From: Bacillota bacterium
GTDB taxonomy: Bacteria > Bacillota > Clostridia > Christensenellales > Aristaeellaceae
Assembly (NCBI GenBank): GCA_023459675.1
Contig: JAEWTC010000105.1
Location: 1 to 8,697 of the forward strand
Length of the DNA: 8,697 bases
Direction of reading: 5' to 3'
Positions 1 through 6,670 of this stretch are shown here, one piece after another (positions within the stretch are counted from its first letter, which is position 1; every line of letters starts with the position of its first letter). The notes under the pieces were generated by a model that saw only the letters and a program-made list of their open reading frames with translations, was not told where the DNA came from and did not search any database. Position numbers and translations under genes: made by a program.

Positions 1-668
1 CGGGAAAGCTCCTGCGGCTGCAGCCCCGGTCCGTTGTCCGTTACGCTGATCCAGGCGCAGATCGGGTTTTCCCCGCACGCGATCAGGATGGGGCTTCCCG
101 CCGGAGAATGCTCCGACGCGTTTTTAACGACGTTCAAAAGCGCTTCCGCCGTCCAGCGCACGTCGCAGGTCAGCGTTGCCGCGCCCGCGGTTTTGATCTC
201 CTGCTCTTTCATTTCCAGTAAAATCATGAGCGGCTCCAGCGCGCGGCGGATGATCTCCGCAGCGCTGGCGCGCTGATAGCGGAAGTCCACGGCCTGCGCG
301 TCCAGCTTGGCGATTTTCAGCAGCGCGTCCGTCAGCCATTGCGTGCGCGTAAGCCCGGTCTGGATGTTTCGGATCAGCTCCGCCTGTTTTTCGGGCGGGG
401 CGGTTTCCAGCAGATCGGCCATGACCATCATGGACGTGAGCGGGGTTTTCAGCTGGTGGGAGATATCCGAAAGCGAGTCCTTGAGCCGGTTTTTATCGCG
501 GCGCAGCGCGTCCGCCTGCTCCTGTTTGAGGCGCACCAGCGTTTGAATGTCGTTGCGCAGGATGCTCAGCTTGCCCTCGCGATTATCCAGCAGATCCGCG
601 CCTTCGCCGTCCACAATGCGGCGGATGTTCGCGGACAGGACTTCCACCGTTTGCTTACGAATCCACAC
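1..668 (-). CDS. Sensor histidine kinase, 3' end beyond the window (partial)
   Basis: This kinase partners the response regulator just upstream and would autophosphorylate on His and pass the phosphate to it. From a GTG start at 668, 222 codons are visible. A charged, probably coiled-coil segment covers residues 30-65. The dimerisation/phosphoacceptor motif SHQLKTPLTSM follows with His71, and then the HATPase domain with an N-box (N179-VVK-N183) and a G1 box (DNGPG, 211-215). The end of the ATPase domain lies outside the window. The GTG was chosen because GGGGAG sits 9 bases upstream; a second GTG at 647 is less well served. The gene overlaps the regulator by 14 bases, so translation is probably coupled. 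The SHQLKTPL motif resembles the VncS/BceS-like kinases of Firmicutes, which normally carry two N-terminal membrane helices. None is visible here, so the protein is either cytosolic or truncated. The kinase identity is secure; the signal sensed is unknown. Confidence 0.9.
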   Translation of the reverse strand, partial: MWIRKQTVEVLSANIRRIVDGEGADLLDNREGKLSILRNDIQTLVRLKQEQADALRRDKNRLKDSLSDISHQLKTPLTSMMVMADLLETAPPEKQAELIRNIQTGLTRTQWLTDALLKIAKLDAQAVDFRYQRASAAEIIRRALEPLMILLEMKEQEIKTAGAATLTCDVRWTAEALLNVVKNASEHSPAGSPILIACGENPICAWISVTDNGPGLQPQELS

Positions 669-1320
669 GGTAGCCCACTCCCCGCACGGTTTCAATCGCC
701 GCCGCGTCGCCCAGCTTCTGCCGCAGCCGCTTGATGCACACGGTCAGCGTGTTATCTTCCACGAAATCGCCCGCCCCGTCCCACAGACGGTCCAGGATCT
801 GCATCCGCGTCAGCGTTTGCCCCGGGTGCGCGGCGAACAGCAGCAGCAGCTTGTATTCCAGCGCCGTAAGCTCCAACGGCTTTCCCTGCACGGTCGCGGT
901 ATTTTTAGCCAAATGCATTTGCACCGCGCCTACGGTCAGCGTGTCGCCCGGGCCGCCGGAACGCCGCCGCAGCGCCGCCTTTACCCGCGCCAATAGTTCG
1001 CGCAGGCGGAAGGGTTTCACGATGTAATCGTCCGCGCCGCTTTCCAGCGCCTGCACCATGGTGCCCTCGTCGTCCACCACGGTGACGAACAAAACGGCGG
1101 TATCGGCAGGCTTGAGCGCCGCCTGCACGTCGCGGCCGGTGCCGTCTGGCAGCTGCATATCCAGCACCGCCAGATCAAAAGACCCGGCCGCGGCAAGCTG
1201 CCTGGCCTGCGCCACGTCCGCGGCGCGGGAAACCGCATAGCCTTCGGCCTCCAGCGCGTACTGCAGGCCGGACGCGATCATAGGATCGTCCTCCACCAGC
1301 AGAATGCGCACGTCGTTCAT
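655..1320 (-). CDS. OmpR/PhoB-family response regulator
   Basis: This is a 221-residue DNA-binding response regulator of normal family length. The receiver domain (about 1-120) shows the acidic pocket (E10, D11, D12), phosphoacceptor Asp54 in LDMQLPDG, switch Thr80 and Lys102 in the KPF motif. The C-terminal half (about 127-221) is a winged helix ending in the typical RLRQKLG...IETVRGVGYRV signature. Its ATG overlaps the TGA of the preceding nucleotidyltransferase gene as ATGA, and only a modest Shine-Dalgarno (GGCGGTGA) precedes it, so translation may depend on ribosomes finishing the upstream gene. The histidine kinase follows with a 14-base overlap, making an obvious cognate pair. The regulon cannot be read from the sequence. 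Kinases of this type often control envelope-stress or antimicrobial-peptide transporters, but no such transporter lies beside it here. Confidence 0.95.
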   Translation of the reverse strand: MNDVRILLVEDDPMIASGLQYALEAEGYAVSRAADVAQARQLAAAGSFDLAVLDMQLPDGTGRDVQAALKPADTAVLFVTVVDDEGTMVQALESGADDYIVKPFRLRELLARVKAALRRRSGGPGDTLTVGAVQMHLAKNTATVQGKPLELTALEYKLLLLFAAHPGQTLTRMQILDRLWDGAGDFVEDNTLTVCIKRLRQKLGDAAAIETVRGVGYRVDS

Positions 1321-2183
1321 ACGCCGTCACCGCCTTGCGCGGGCAGACGGCCGAATTGCGCTTCCACCCATTGGGATGCGTATGCGTCCGCGTGCTCGGG
1401 GTAGGGAAACCCTGCGGCGGCCGCCGTTTCCTTGGCCAGCCGCCGGAAGAGATCCATGGTTTCCAAAAGCGCGCGTGTGACGTCCGCCTGCTCGTAGTGC
1501 GCGTAGGCGCGCCCGAGCGCAAGAAGGACGTCCGCCTGCGCCCATTGTTCGATGAACCGGCCCCTGTACCAGGTATCGCCGTTACAGCGGCGCACGGTGT
1601 GCTCATGCTGCTCGATCATCCACAAAAGCTTTTGTTTCAGATACCCGTCCACGCAGCCCTTCGCGGTGAAAAGCTCCCGCCGCAGCAGCTTTTTGCCCGC
1701 CCATACCGTGTGAAACCAGAAATCGTGCACGGTGTTGATGAAGTCCGCCCCGGTAGCCGGGCTGAACTCGTTTCCGGTCGAGGGCTCGATCGTGGGGATG
1801 ACGAGGCCGAGCTAATCCACCAGTACGCGGTACCCCCGGGCAAGCAAAAACGCGGCCTCGCCGTTTTCCAGGGCGCGGCGGGCCGTGTCCTCGTCAAGGA
1901 GTACGATATCCGCGTCCTGCGCCCCGTCAAACAACGCCCTGCGCTCCGTCTGCCCGCCGATGGTCGGCTCGGTGAAGGTGATGTGCACGGCGCCGATCTC
2001 CCCAAGCCACGCGTCGGCATGGGTAAACAGGGCGGTATCTTTGACCACCAAAATGACGTCCGTATCGGAAAACGCGTCCGCGGGCCGTTCGGTGCGCGCC
2101 TGGGAGCCGATCAGCACCAGCGCCGTAACGGAATCGTTGGTTTGCGCGAAGCGGATCAGAGAGTCGAGGATAGACGGCTGCAT
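1317..2183 (-). pseudogene. ANT(6)/AadE-like aminoglycoside 6-adenylyltransferase homologue interrupted by an in-frame TAG
   Basis: Two reading frames, 1812-2183 (123 aa) and 1317-1730 (137 aa from a GTG), are in the same frame and separated only by a TAG at 1812-1814. Read through, they make a 288-residue protein, close to AadE/AadK (about 285-300 aa). The N-terminal part holds the nucleotidyltransferase motif: G26-S27, then D40-T-D42, with a third acid at D92. The C-terminal part carries the family's FW...KxLLRxELFxAK pattern. The start at 2183 has an excellent GGAGGAA Shine-Dalgarno. Aligned from memory with AadK, the TAG falls where the family has Lys (VLLDKD), so one AAG-to-TAG change would explain it. 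TAG ends three other genes in this window, so global recoding is unlikely. Chromosomal members of this family do not all confer streptomycin resistance. The gene lies 24 bases after the glycerate kinase and overlaps the response regulator by ATGA. It may be a nonsense allele, a readthrough gene or a sequencing error. Confidence 0.85.
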
Positions 2184-2207
2184 AGCGGTTCCTCCGTTGT
2201 CGGGGGG

Positions 2208-3455
2208 CTATCTGCGGATGAGCAGCGCGGTCAGGTCGTTCACGTTCGTGCCGGTCGGCCCGGTTACAATCAGCCCGTCGGCGGCTTCCAGCGCATGGTA
2301 GCTGTCGTTGTCCTGCAGAACCTGCGAAATATCCAAACCCTTTTGCCGGAGCGCTTGCGCGGTGCGCCCGTCCACATAGCCGCCGGCCGCCTCGGTGGGG
2401 CCGTCGGTGCCGTCCGAGCCTACGGAGAACACGGCGGTATCCTGCAAACCGTCCAGCCCTTGGGCGGCCGCCAGCGCAAGCTCCTGGTTGCGCCCGCCCA
2501 GGCCCTTGCCGGTGAGCTTCACCACGGTTTCGCCGCCCGCCAGATACGCAAGGCTGCGGTGCGTGCCCTGATGGGTCTGCGCGATGGAGGCAAGGAAACT
2601 GCCCGCGTCCCGCGCGGTGCAACACAGGCTGTCGGTCAGCAAAACCGGCTCGTACCCAAGCGCCTTGCATTCCTGCGCGGCGGCGGCGCACAGGTGGCGC
2701 ACGCTGCCCGCGACTACGGTTTCCACGTTGTGAAGCGCCTTGGGCGTTTCCTTTGCAAGCAGGGCAAGCGTATCCGGGTCGAGCGTGAGGCCGTATTGCT
2801 TCACGATGGCAAGCGCGTCGTCTGCGGTGGCGGCGTCCGGGTAGGCGGGGCCGGAGGCGATGGTTGCGGGATTGTCCCCCAGCACGTCGGACAGGGCGAT
2901 GGTCAGCACCTTCGCGGGCGCGCAGAGCATGGCAAACCGCCCGCCCTTGACGGCGGACAGACGCTTGCGGATGGTGTTGATCTGGGCGATGTCCGCGCCG
3001 CAGAAAAGCAGCTGACGGTTGACGTTTTCCAGCGTTTCCAGCGGAACCAGCGGTTTTTCAAACAGGGCGGAGCCGCCGCCGGAGACCAAAAACAGCACCG
3101 TATCCGTTGCGCTCAGGCCGGTGACCATGTCGATGGCTTCCTGCGCGGCCGCGACGCCGTTTTTATCCGGCACGGGATGCCCGGCTTCAAAAATGCGAAC
3201 GTTTGGCAGCTCGCCCTTCGCGTGATTGTATTTGGTGATCACTATGCCCTGTGAAAGCCGGTCTTGAAGCAGCTCGCAGGCGGCCTTGGCCATCTGCCAG
3301 GCAGCCTTGCCGATGGCGACCAAAATGAGTTTACCGTCCGGAAATTCTCTGCCCGCAAGGGTTTGCCGCACCGCGCTGTCCGGCATGGCGGCCTGCAGCG
3401 CCGCTGCGATAATTTGGTCGGCCTCCCGGCGCAGGTTGTTTTCGTTCGTATGCAT
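2208..3455 (-). CDS. Glycerate 2-kinase, GckA/TtuD (MOFRL) family
   Basis: This 415-residue protein should phosphorylate D-glycerate to 2-phosphoglycerate with ATP in the cytosol, feeding glycerate into lower glycolysis. The family has sometimes been annotated as hydroxypyruvate reductase (TtuD). Landmarks in order are the conserved Lys50 in AIGKAAWQM, the glycine-rich SGGGSAL (125-131), NTIRKRLS (160-167), SDVLGD (189-194), GGET (307-310), GKGLGGRNQE (316-325), SDGTDGPTEAAGG (347-359) and the C-terminal MOFRL motif TGPTGTNVNDL (398-408). The length is slightly under the usual 420-450. The ATG overlaps the tautomerase stop by one base (TGATG), so translation is probably coupled to that gene. 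The stop is TAG. No other glycerate-pathway gene (tartronate semialdehyde reductase, glucarate enzymes) is present in the window, so the source of glycerate is unknown. Confidence 0.95.
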   Translation of the reverse strand: MHTNENNLRREADQIIAAALQAAMPDSAVRQTLAGREFPDGKLILVAIGKAAWQMAKAACELLQDRLSQGIVITKYNHAKGELPNVRIFEAGHPVPDKNGVAAAQEAIDMVTGLSATDTVLFLVSGGGSALFEKPLVPLETLENVNRQLLFCGADIAQINTIRKRLSAVKGGRFAMLCAPAKVLTIALSDVLGDNPATIASGPAYPDAATADDALAIVKQYGLTLDPDTLALLAKETPKALHNVETVVAGSVRHLCAAAAQECKALGYEPVLLTDSLCCTARDAGSFLASIAQTHQGTHRSLAYLAGGETVVKLTGKGLGGRNQELALAAAQGLDGLQDTAVFSVGSDGTDGPTEAAGGYVDGRTAQALRQKGLDISQVLQDNDSYHALEAADGLIVTGPTGTNVNDLTALLIRR

Positions 3456-3691
3456 CAGGTGAATGTTTTCGGGTTGGTGTAGCCGGGTTTCACCAACACG
3501 TTCTCCTTATCTTTCACAAATTCGTCGTACACGCCCGCCCATTCGCCAAACGTATACTCCTCCACCGACACGGAAATGTACTTTTTGGCTTTTCCCATCG
3601 TTTGGTTTACGATCTCGGCAATCTGTTCGGCGGCTTTTTGCAGCTGTTCCTGCGACGGACCCGCGATGGTTTTGATCACGATATGCGGCAT
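3455..3691 (-). CDS. 4-oxalocrotonate tautomerase-like small protein
   Basis: This 78-residue protein belongs to the tautomerase superfamily, whose N-terminal proline acts as the catalytic base once Met is removed. It begins Met-Pro-His-Ile-Val-Ile and aligns without gaps over the first 45 residues with Pseudomonas 4-oxalocrotonate tautomerase as I remember it. Pro1 is kept, but Arg11 is replaced by Pro and Arg39 by Ser, so the two residues that bind the dicarboxylate substrate are missing. It also has a C-terminal tail of about 15 residues beyond the usual 62. A keto-enol tautomerase role is plausible, but the classical catechol-degradation reaction is not. It is the first gene of the operon: a strong promoter lies at 3729-3757, an AAGGGGGG ribosome site precedes the ATG by 6 bases, and its TGA overlaps the start of the glycerate kinase. 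Confidence 0.88.
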   Translation of the reverse strand: MPHIVIKTIAGPSQEQLQKAAEQIAEIVNQTMGKAKKYISVSVEEYTFGEWAGVYDEFVKDKENVLVKPGYTNPKTFT

Positions 3692-3728
3692 GGGACGCCC
3701 CCCTTTTTTGGTTTCAATGGCTGCGTTT

Positions 3729-3757
3729 ATTGTAACAGAAGTTGCGCCGCGTCACAA
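3729..3757 (-). promoter_or_regulatory. Sigma-A-type promoter of the tautomerase operon
   Basis: On the minus strand a -35 box TTGTGA (3752-3757, 4 of 6 consensus) is separated by exactly 17 bases from a -10 box TACAAT (3729-3734, 5 of 6). The start of transcription would fall near 3722, leaving a leader of about 30 bases before the tautomerase ATG. No other good promoter was seen further down the run of five genes, so this one probably drives all of them. Confidence 0.75.
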
Positions 3758-3795
3758 TGGGGCAGGAAACCACGGTTCATCGGCAGAACTATTTT

Positions 3796-3824
3796 CCCCA
3801 TGCCAACGGCCAAAACGGCAGGGG
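3796..3824 (+). promoter_or_regulatory. Hairpin in the leader of the PhzF-like gene
   Basis: CCCC-A-TGCC (3796-3804) pairs with GGCAGGGG (3817-3824) over 8 base pairs with one bulged A, leaving a 12-base loop. The hairpin ends just before the GGGAGGGA ribosome site (3828-3835) and so does not bury it. It could stabilise the messenger or be chance in GC-rich DNA. I could not identify a convincing promoter for this gene in the 149-base divergent intergenic region. Confidence 0.35.
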
Positions 3825-3840
3825 GCAGGGAGGGACGGAT

Positions 3841-4617
3841 ATGCGTTATTTTGTGGTGGACGCGTTCGCGCAGGAGCTGTTCAAGGGCAATCCCGCGGGG
3901 GTGTGCCCGCTAGCCGGGCCGCTGGACGCGGGGCTGATGCAGACGATCGCCTTTGAAAACAACCTGGCGGAAACCGCCTTTTTCTACCCGCAGGGGGACG
4001 CGTACCGCCTGCGCTGGTTTACGCCCGTCAACGAGATCGATCTGTGCGGCCATGCGACGCTGGCAAGCGCGTACGTGGTGCTCCATTTTCTGGAGCCGCA
4101 GGCGGATACCGTGCGGTTTGATACCCAAAGCGGTCGCCTGACGGTGACGCGCAGCGGCGACCTGCTGCTGATGGATTTCCCCAGCCGTAAGCCCGTGCCC
4201 TGCGATGCGCCCGCCGGGCTTTTCGACGCGCTTGGAATTCCCGCCGCGCCCTGTTTCCTCTCCCGCGATCTTGTGATTCTGTTGGACAGTGAAGCGGCGG
4301 TGCTGGCCGTGCGGCCCGATTACGCAAAGCTTGCGAAGATCGAAGGCCCGCTGGGGTTCATCGTCACCGCGCGGGGGGGAAGGGTGGACTTCGTTTCCCG
4401 CTTTTTCGCGCCCAATACGGGCGTGGACGAGGACCCCGTTACCGGCTCGGCGCACGCGACCCTGATTCCGTTTTGGAGCGAGCGCCTGCAAAAAACTACG
4501 ATGACCGCGGCGCAGCTCTCGGCGCGCGGCGGCCTGCTGCGCTGTGAGGATCGCGGCAGCCGCGTGCAGATCGGCGGGTCGGCGGTGTGCTATCTGCAGG
4601 GGGAAATTCTGCTGTAA
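3841..4617 (+). CDS. PhzF-family isomerase/epimerase
   Basis: This 258-residue protein has the two-lobed diaminopimelate-epimerase-like fold of the PhzF family. Members catalyse isomerisations, as in phenazine synthesis, but most have unknown substrates. Visible signatures are MRYFVVDAFA...F14-KGNPAGV (1-21), the catalytic-Glu motif NNLAET with Glu44 (40-45), the conserved GHATLA (70-75) and DPVTGSAH (198-205). The length is at the short end of the family's 260-300. The ATG at 3841 is preferred over an upstream in-frame ATG at 3757 because GGGAGGGA lies 5-12 bases before it and the family's N-terminus begins exactly there. The upstream extension is low-complexity leader. It is the only plus-strand gene, divergent from the tautomerase operon, and ends at a strong terminator. 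No phenazine genes are nearby, so it should not be called phzF. Confidence 0.93.
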   Translation: MRYFVVDAFAQELFKGNPAGVCPLAGPLDAGLMQTIAFENNLAETAFFYPQGDAYRLRWFTPVNEIDLCGHATLASAYVVLHFLEPQADTVRFDTQSGRLTVTRSGDLLLMDFPSRKPVPCDAPAGLFDALGIPAAPCFLSRDLVILLDSEAAVLAVRPDYAKLAKIEGPLGFIVTARGGRVDFVSRFFAPNTGVDEDPVTGSAHATLIPFWSERLQKTTMTAAQLSARGGLLRCEDRGSRVQIGGSAVCYLQGEILL

Positions 4618-4628
4618 CAAACCAAAAT

Positions 4629-4662
4629 AACCGGACGGCCGATGATCGGCCGTCCGGTTTTT
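4629..4662 (+). terminator. Strong rho-independent terminator, probably bidirectional
   Basis: A perfect inverted repeat with 15-base arms (4629-4643 and 4645-4659) around a single central base is followed on the plus strand by TTTTT (4658-4662). The practical loop would be about 5 bases. It begins 11 bases after the PhzF-like stop codon. On the minus strand the same stem is followed by TTATTTTGGTTTG, which is T-rich, so it probably also ends transcription from the SH3-protein operon that converges on it. Confidence 0.93.
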
Positions 4663-4751
4663 GTTCGCGCCATGACCGGGAAACGGGTGTATGCCGCCCG
4701 GCTGTTGTTTGGCGCACTGCCGGGGTATGCCCGCCGCCTCGATGCTGTGTT

Positions 4752-5540
4752 CTAATACGAAAGCCTGGGCGTCATGGCGCTGCCCGGCGTAAACCCGGTT
4801 TCGTTTTCATAGGTCACCAGCACCCAGTCGTCGTCGCGTACGGCGGTTACCATCACCTGCGCGCCGTAAGGCACGGTTTTGATGATTTCGGAATTCGCCT
4901 GCGGCAGCTTGTGCAAGGCGGCGCCGTCGGCTCTGGTTACGGTGAGATAGGGAAGCTCCGCGGTTTGCGTATACAGCCCCTGCGACAGATAACGCATATC
5001 AAAATAGCCCACCAGGTGCGGCGTGCGCACCTTCACATATCCGCCTGCCGGCGGCTCCACCTGCCGCACAACGGCGCCCGCGTAGAACTTGCCCAGCGAT
5101 ACGCTGTCATACGCGGGCTTGGCGCGCAGGTTCAGCCGGTTGCCCGGCTTGTCTGTCGTCACCACCCAGCACGGTTCCATGTCCGTAAAGAACGTTACAT
5201 ACTTCGCTTCCACCCAGCCGCGCGGGGCGGTATCCCGGTCAAACGTCCACGTCGCGTCCGCAGGGTCGGTGTGGTAAAACACATACGCCATTCCGGCCTC
5301 GCGCTCGGCGGCCTCCACCTGTACGGGGTTTCCCGGCTGTACATAGCCCAGTATGGGGAACGACGTTGCCGGGCCGTTGTACACGGGTACGGGCGCGTCG
5401 GCATACACCGTGTTCGCTCCTTCGATCACGTACCGGTATCCGGCGGGCAGCCAATCGGTAGACAGGGGAACGCCGTCCGCCTGTGCGGCGGCGACGAGGG
5501 ACAGGAGAGCCAGTAGCCAAACTGCAAGTCGTTTACGCAT
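4752..5540 (-). CDS. Secreted protein with SH3-like (SH3b) repeats
   Basis: This 262-residue exported protein has a classic signal peptide: positive MRKR, a hydrophobic core at residues 5-19 and an AQA cleavage site after residue 21. After it come three SH3b-like modules at roughly 46-116, 134-187 and 199-258. Each has the pattern of an early NLRAKP-like strand (clearest at 136-142), a GAVV/GAQVMV turn and a closing W/G-Y-V type strand. In Firmicutes such modules commonly bind cell-wall material; no hydrolase domain is present, so it may be a wall-associated adaptor or sensor. The start at 5540 is preferred over an upstream ATG at 5570 because GGAGG lies 6 bases before it and the signal peptide begins there. 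It is the last gene of the region 3 operon, 87 bases after the fusion gene, and ends in TAG before the shared terminator. Confidence 0.88.
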   Translation of the reverse strand: MRKRLAVWLLALLSLVAAAQADGVPLSTDWLPAGYRYVIEGANTVYADAPVPVYNGPATSFPILGYVQPGNPVQVEAAEREAGMAYVFYHTDPADATWTFDRDTAPRGWVEAKYVTFFTDMEPCWVVTTDKPGNRLNLRAKPAYDSVSLGKFYAGAVVRQVEPPAGGYVKVRTPHLVGYFDMRYLSQGLYTQTAELPYLTVTRADGAALHKLPQANSEIIKTVPYGAQVMVTAVRDDDWVLVTYENETGFTPGSAMTPRLSY

Positions 5541-5594
5541 GGTTTTCCTCCGGATTTTCATTCTTCCCATACAACGGATGAAAACTATGAAATG

Positions 5595-5609
5595 TTCCAG
5601 AATATGGAA
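5595..5609. repeat. Short inverted repeat TTCCA-N5-TGGAA upstream of the SH3-protein gene
   Basis: The site TTCCAGAATATGGAA is a perfect 5+5 dyad in the 87-base gap between the fusion gene and the SH3-protein gene, which is the widest gap in this operon. Its form suits a small dimeric repressor operator, but no convincing promoter surrounds it and it could be chance. Confidence 0.3.
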
Positions 5610-5627
5610 TCTTGCAAGCCGCGTATT

Positions 5628-6626
5628 TCAGCCGCCGCGCCGGACGCTGAACGCGATGTGCGGCATCTCCACCCCGCGGTAGTGCTTGATGAAGCGCTTG
5701 CGGGCCAGCATGCCGTTGCGGATGGCCACGTTGATGGAGGCGAGGTTGGTATCGCGGATAATGGAATAGACTTCGGGAAACAGAAGCGTTTCAAAGGCGT
5801 AACGCTTGCAGCCGCACGCCGCCTCGGCGGCGTAGCCCCGGTGCCAGTAGGTGCGGTTGAATAGATAGCCGATCTCCGGCACGCGCTCGCCCTCCACGGT
5901 CTGCCAGGTGACGCCCGCAAGCCCGACGCTTTCCCCGCTGGCCTTTTCCGCGACCATCCACAAGCCGAAGCCGTCCTCCCGGTAACGGGTCAGCTGCTTG
6001 TCCAGCCACTCCTGCACCTCGGCGTCGGAAAACGCGCCTTCGTAGGCGACCATGGTTTGTTCGTCCTGCAGCACCGCGGCCAGCGCGGGATAATCGGCCT
6101 GCGTCATTTCACGCAGAACCAGCCGTTCCGTTTCCAGCACGAACCGCGCAGCGCTTTCCGATCCGCGGGCGTCCGTCGTGCGCGTCCAGCTTTGCAGCTC
6201 CAGAATATTGCCTTCCGGGTCCCGCGCGTAGACCGCGTCCAGCCTCCGCCCGTCGGGATAGTCCGCCTGAATCTGCTTGCCAACCAGGCTGCCGCCCGCG
6301 GCGAGCACGGCGGCCAGCGTTTGGGCGACGTGATCCACGGCGAATGCGATATGCGCAAAGCCCGGGCGGTGAAGCGCGCGCGGAAGAGCGCTGTCCGGCT
6401 CGCCGTACTGGAAAATTTCGAGCGTCGGGTGATCGCCGCCATAGCCGGGCAGCAGCAGGTGCTCGCCGGTGATATGGGCGTTTTGCAGCCCCGTCAGGTT
6501 ATCGAGCCACTCTCCGCGCAGGTCGCGCGTTTCCCCGATGCTTTCGCACCGCAGCACGGATTTGTAAAAGGCGATCAGCCTGGGCGCGTCGTTTGCGACG
6601 ACGTTCGTATGGGCGTAGCGGAACAT
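5628..6626 (-). CDS. VOC (glyoxalase-like) – GNAT acetyltransferase fusion protein
   Basis: This 332-residue protein joins two domains. Residues 1-147 form a vicinal-oxygen-chelate (glyoxalase/bleomycin-resistance) domain. All four positions expected for a glyoxalase I-type metal site are filled by possible ligands: His6, Glu70, His92 and Glu143, the last within DPEGNILEL. Residues about 160-332 form a GNAT domain of the RimJ/RimL type, starting ETERLVLREMTQADYPAL and holding the acetyl-CoA loop in YWHRGYAAEA (260-269). A short linker of about 15 residues joins them and there is no frameshift between them. The start at 6626 follows AAGGAG by 7 bases; the 56-residue upstream extension to 6794 overlaps DUF1697 and is not domain sequence. 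It lies 44 bases after DUF1697. Such a protein could modify and bind a toxic small molecule, but the substrate is unknown. The domain calls are firm; the joint function is inference. Confidence 0.92.
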   Translation of the reverse strand: MFRYAHTNVVANDAPRLIAFYKSVLRCESIGETRDLRGEWLDNLTGLQNAHITGEHLLLPGYGGDHPTLEIFQYGEPDSALPRALHRPGFAHIAFAVDHVAQTLAAVLAAGGSLVGKQIQADYPDGRRLDAVYARDPEGNILELQSWTRTTDARGSESAARFVLETERLVLREMTQADYPALAAVLQDEQTMVAYEGAFSDAEVQEWLDKQLTRYREDGFGLWMVAEKASGESVGLAGVTWQTVEGERVPEIGYLFNRTYWHRGYAAEAACGCKRYAFETLLFPEVYSIIRDTNLASINVAIRNGMLARKRFIKHYRGVEMPHIAFSVRRGG

Positions 6627-6670
6627 GGCGTTTCTCCTTACATCGTTGGGTTGCGCTTTATGGGGCGTCG

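Noticed and set aside
837..848. Short CAG-type triplet run
   Set aside because: It is inside the response regulator and simply encodes the leucine-rich stretch KLLLLF; no repeat expansion is evident.
1812..1814. Global reassignment of TAG to a sense codon
   Set aside because: The glycerate kinase, SH3 protein and ABC permease all end at TAG at the expected C-terminal length, so TAG is used as a stop in this genome.
1335..3254. A 639-codon open frame on the plus strand
   Set aside because: It lies antisense to the glycerate kinase and the nucleotidyltransferase, both clearly recognisable. Its product is rich in Arg, Gly and Val with no domain pattern. Long antisense frames are expected in GC-rich genes.
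3757..3840. An upstream in-frame ATG for the PhzF-like gene
   Set aside because: The PhzF N-terminal strand starts exactly at 3841 with a good ribosome site. The upstream part is a low-complexity leader with a hairpin.
4672..4755. A 27-codon plus-strand frame after the PhzF terminator
   Set aside because: It has no ribosome binding site, lies after a strong terminator and overlaps the end of the SH3 gene on the other strand.
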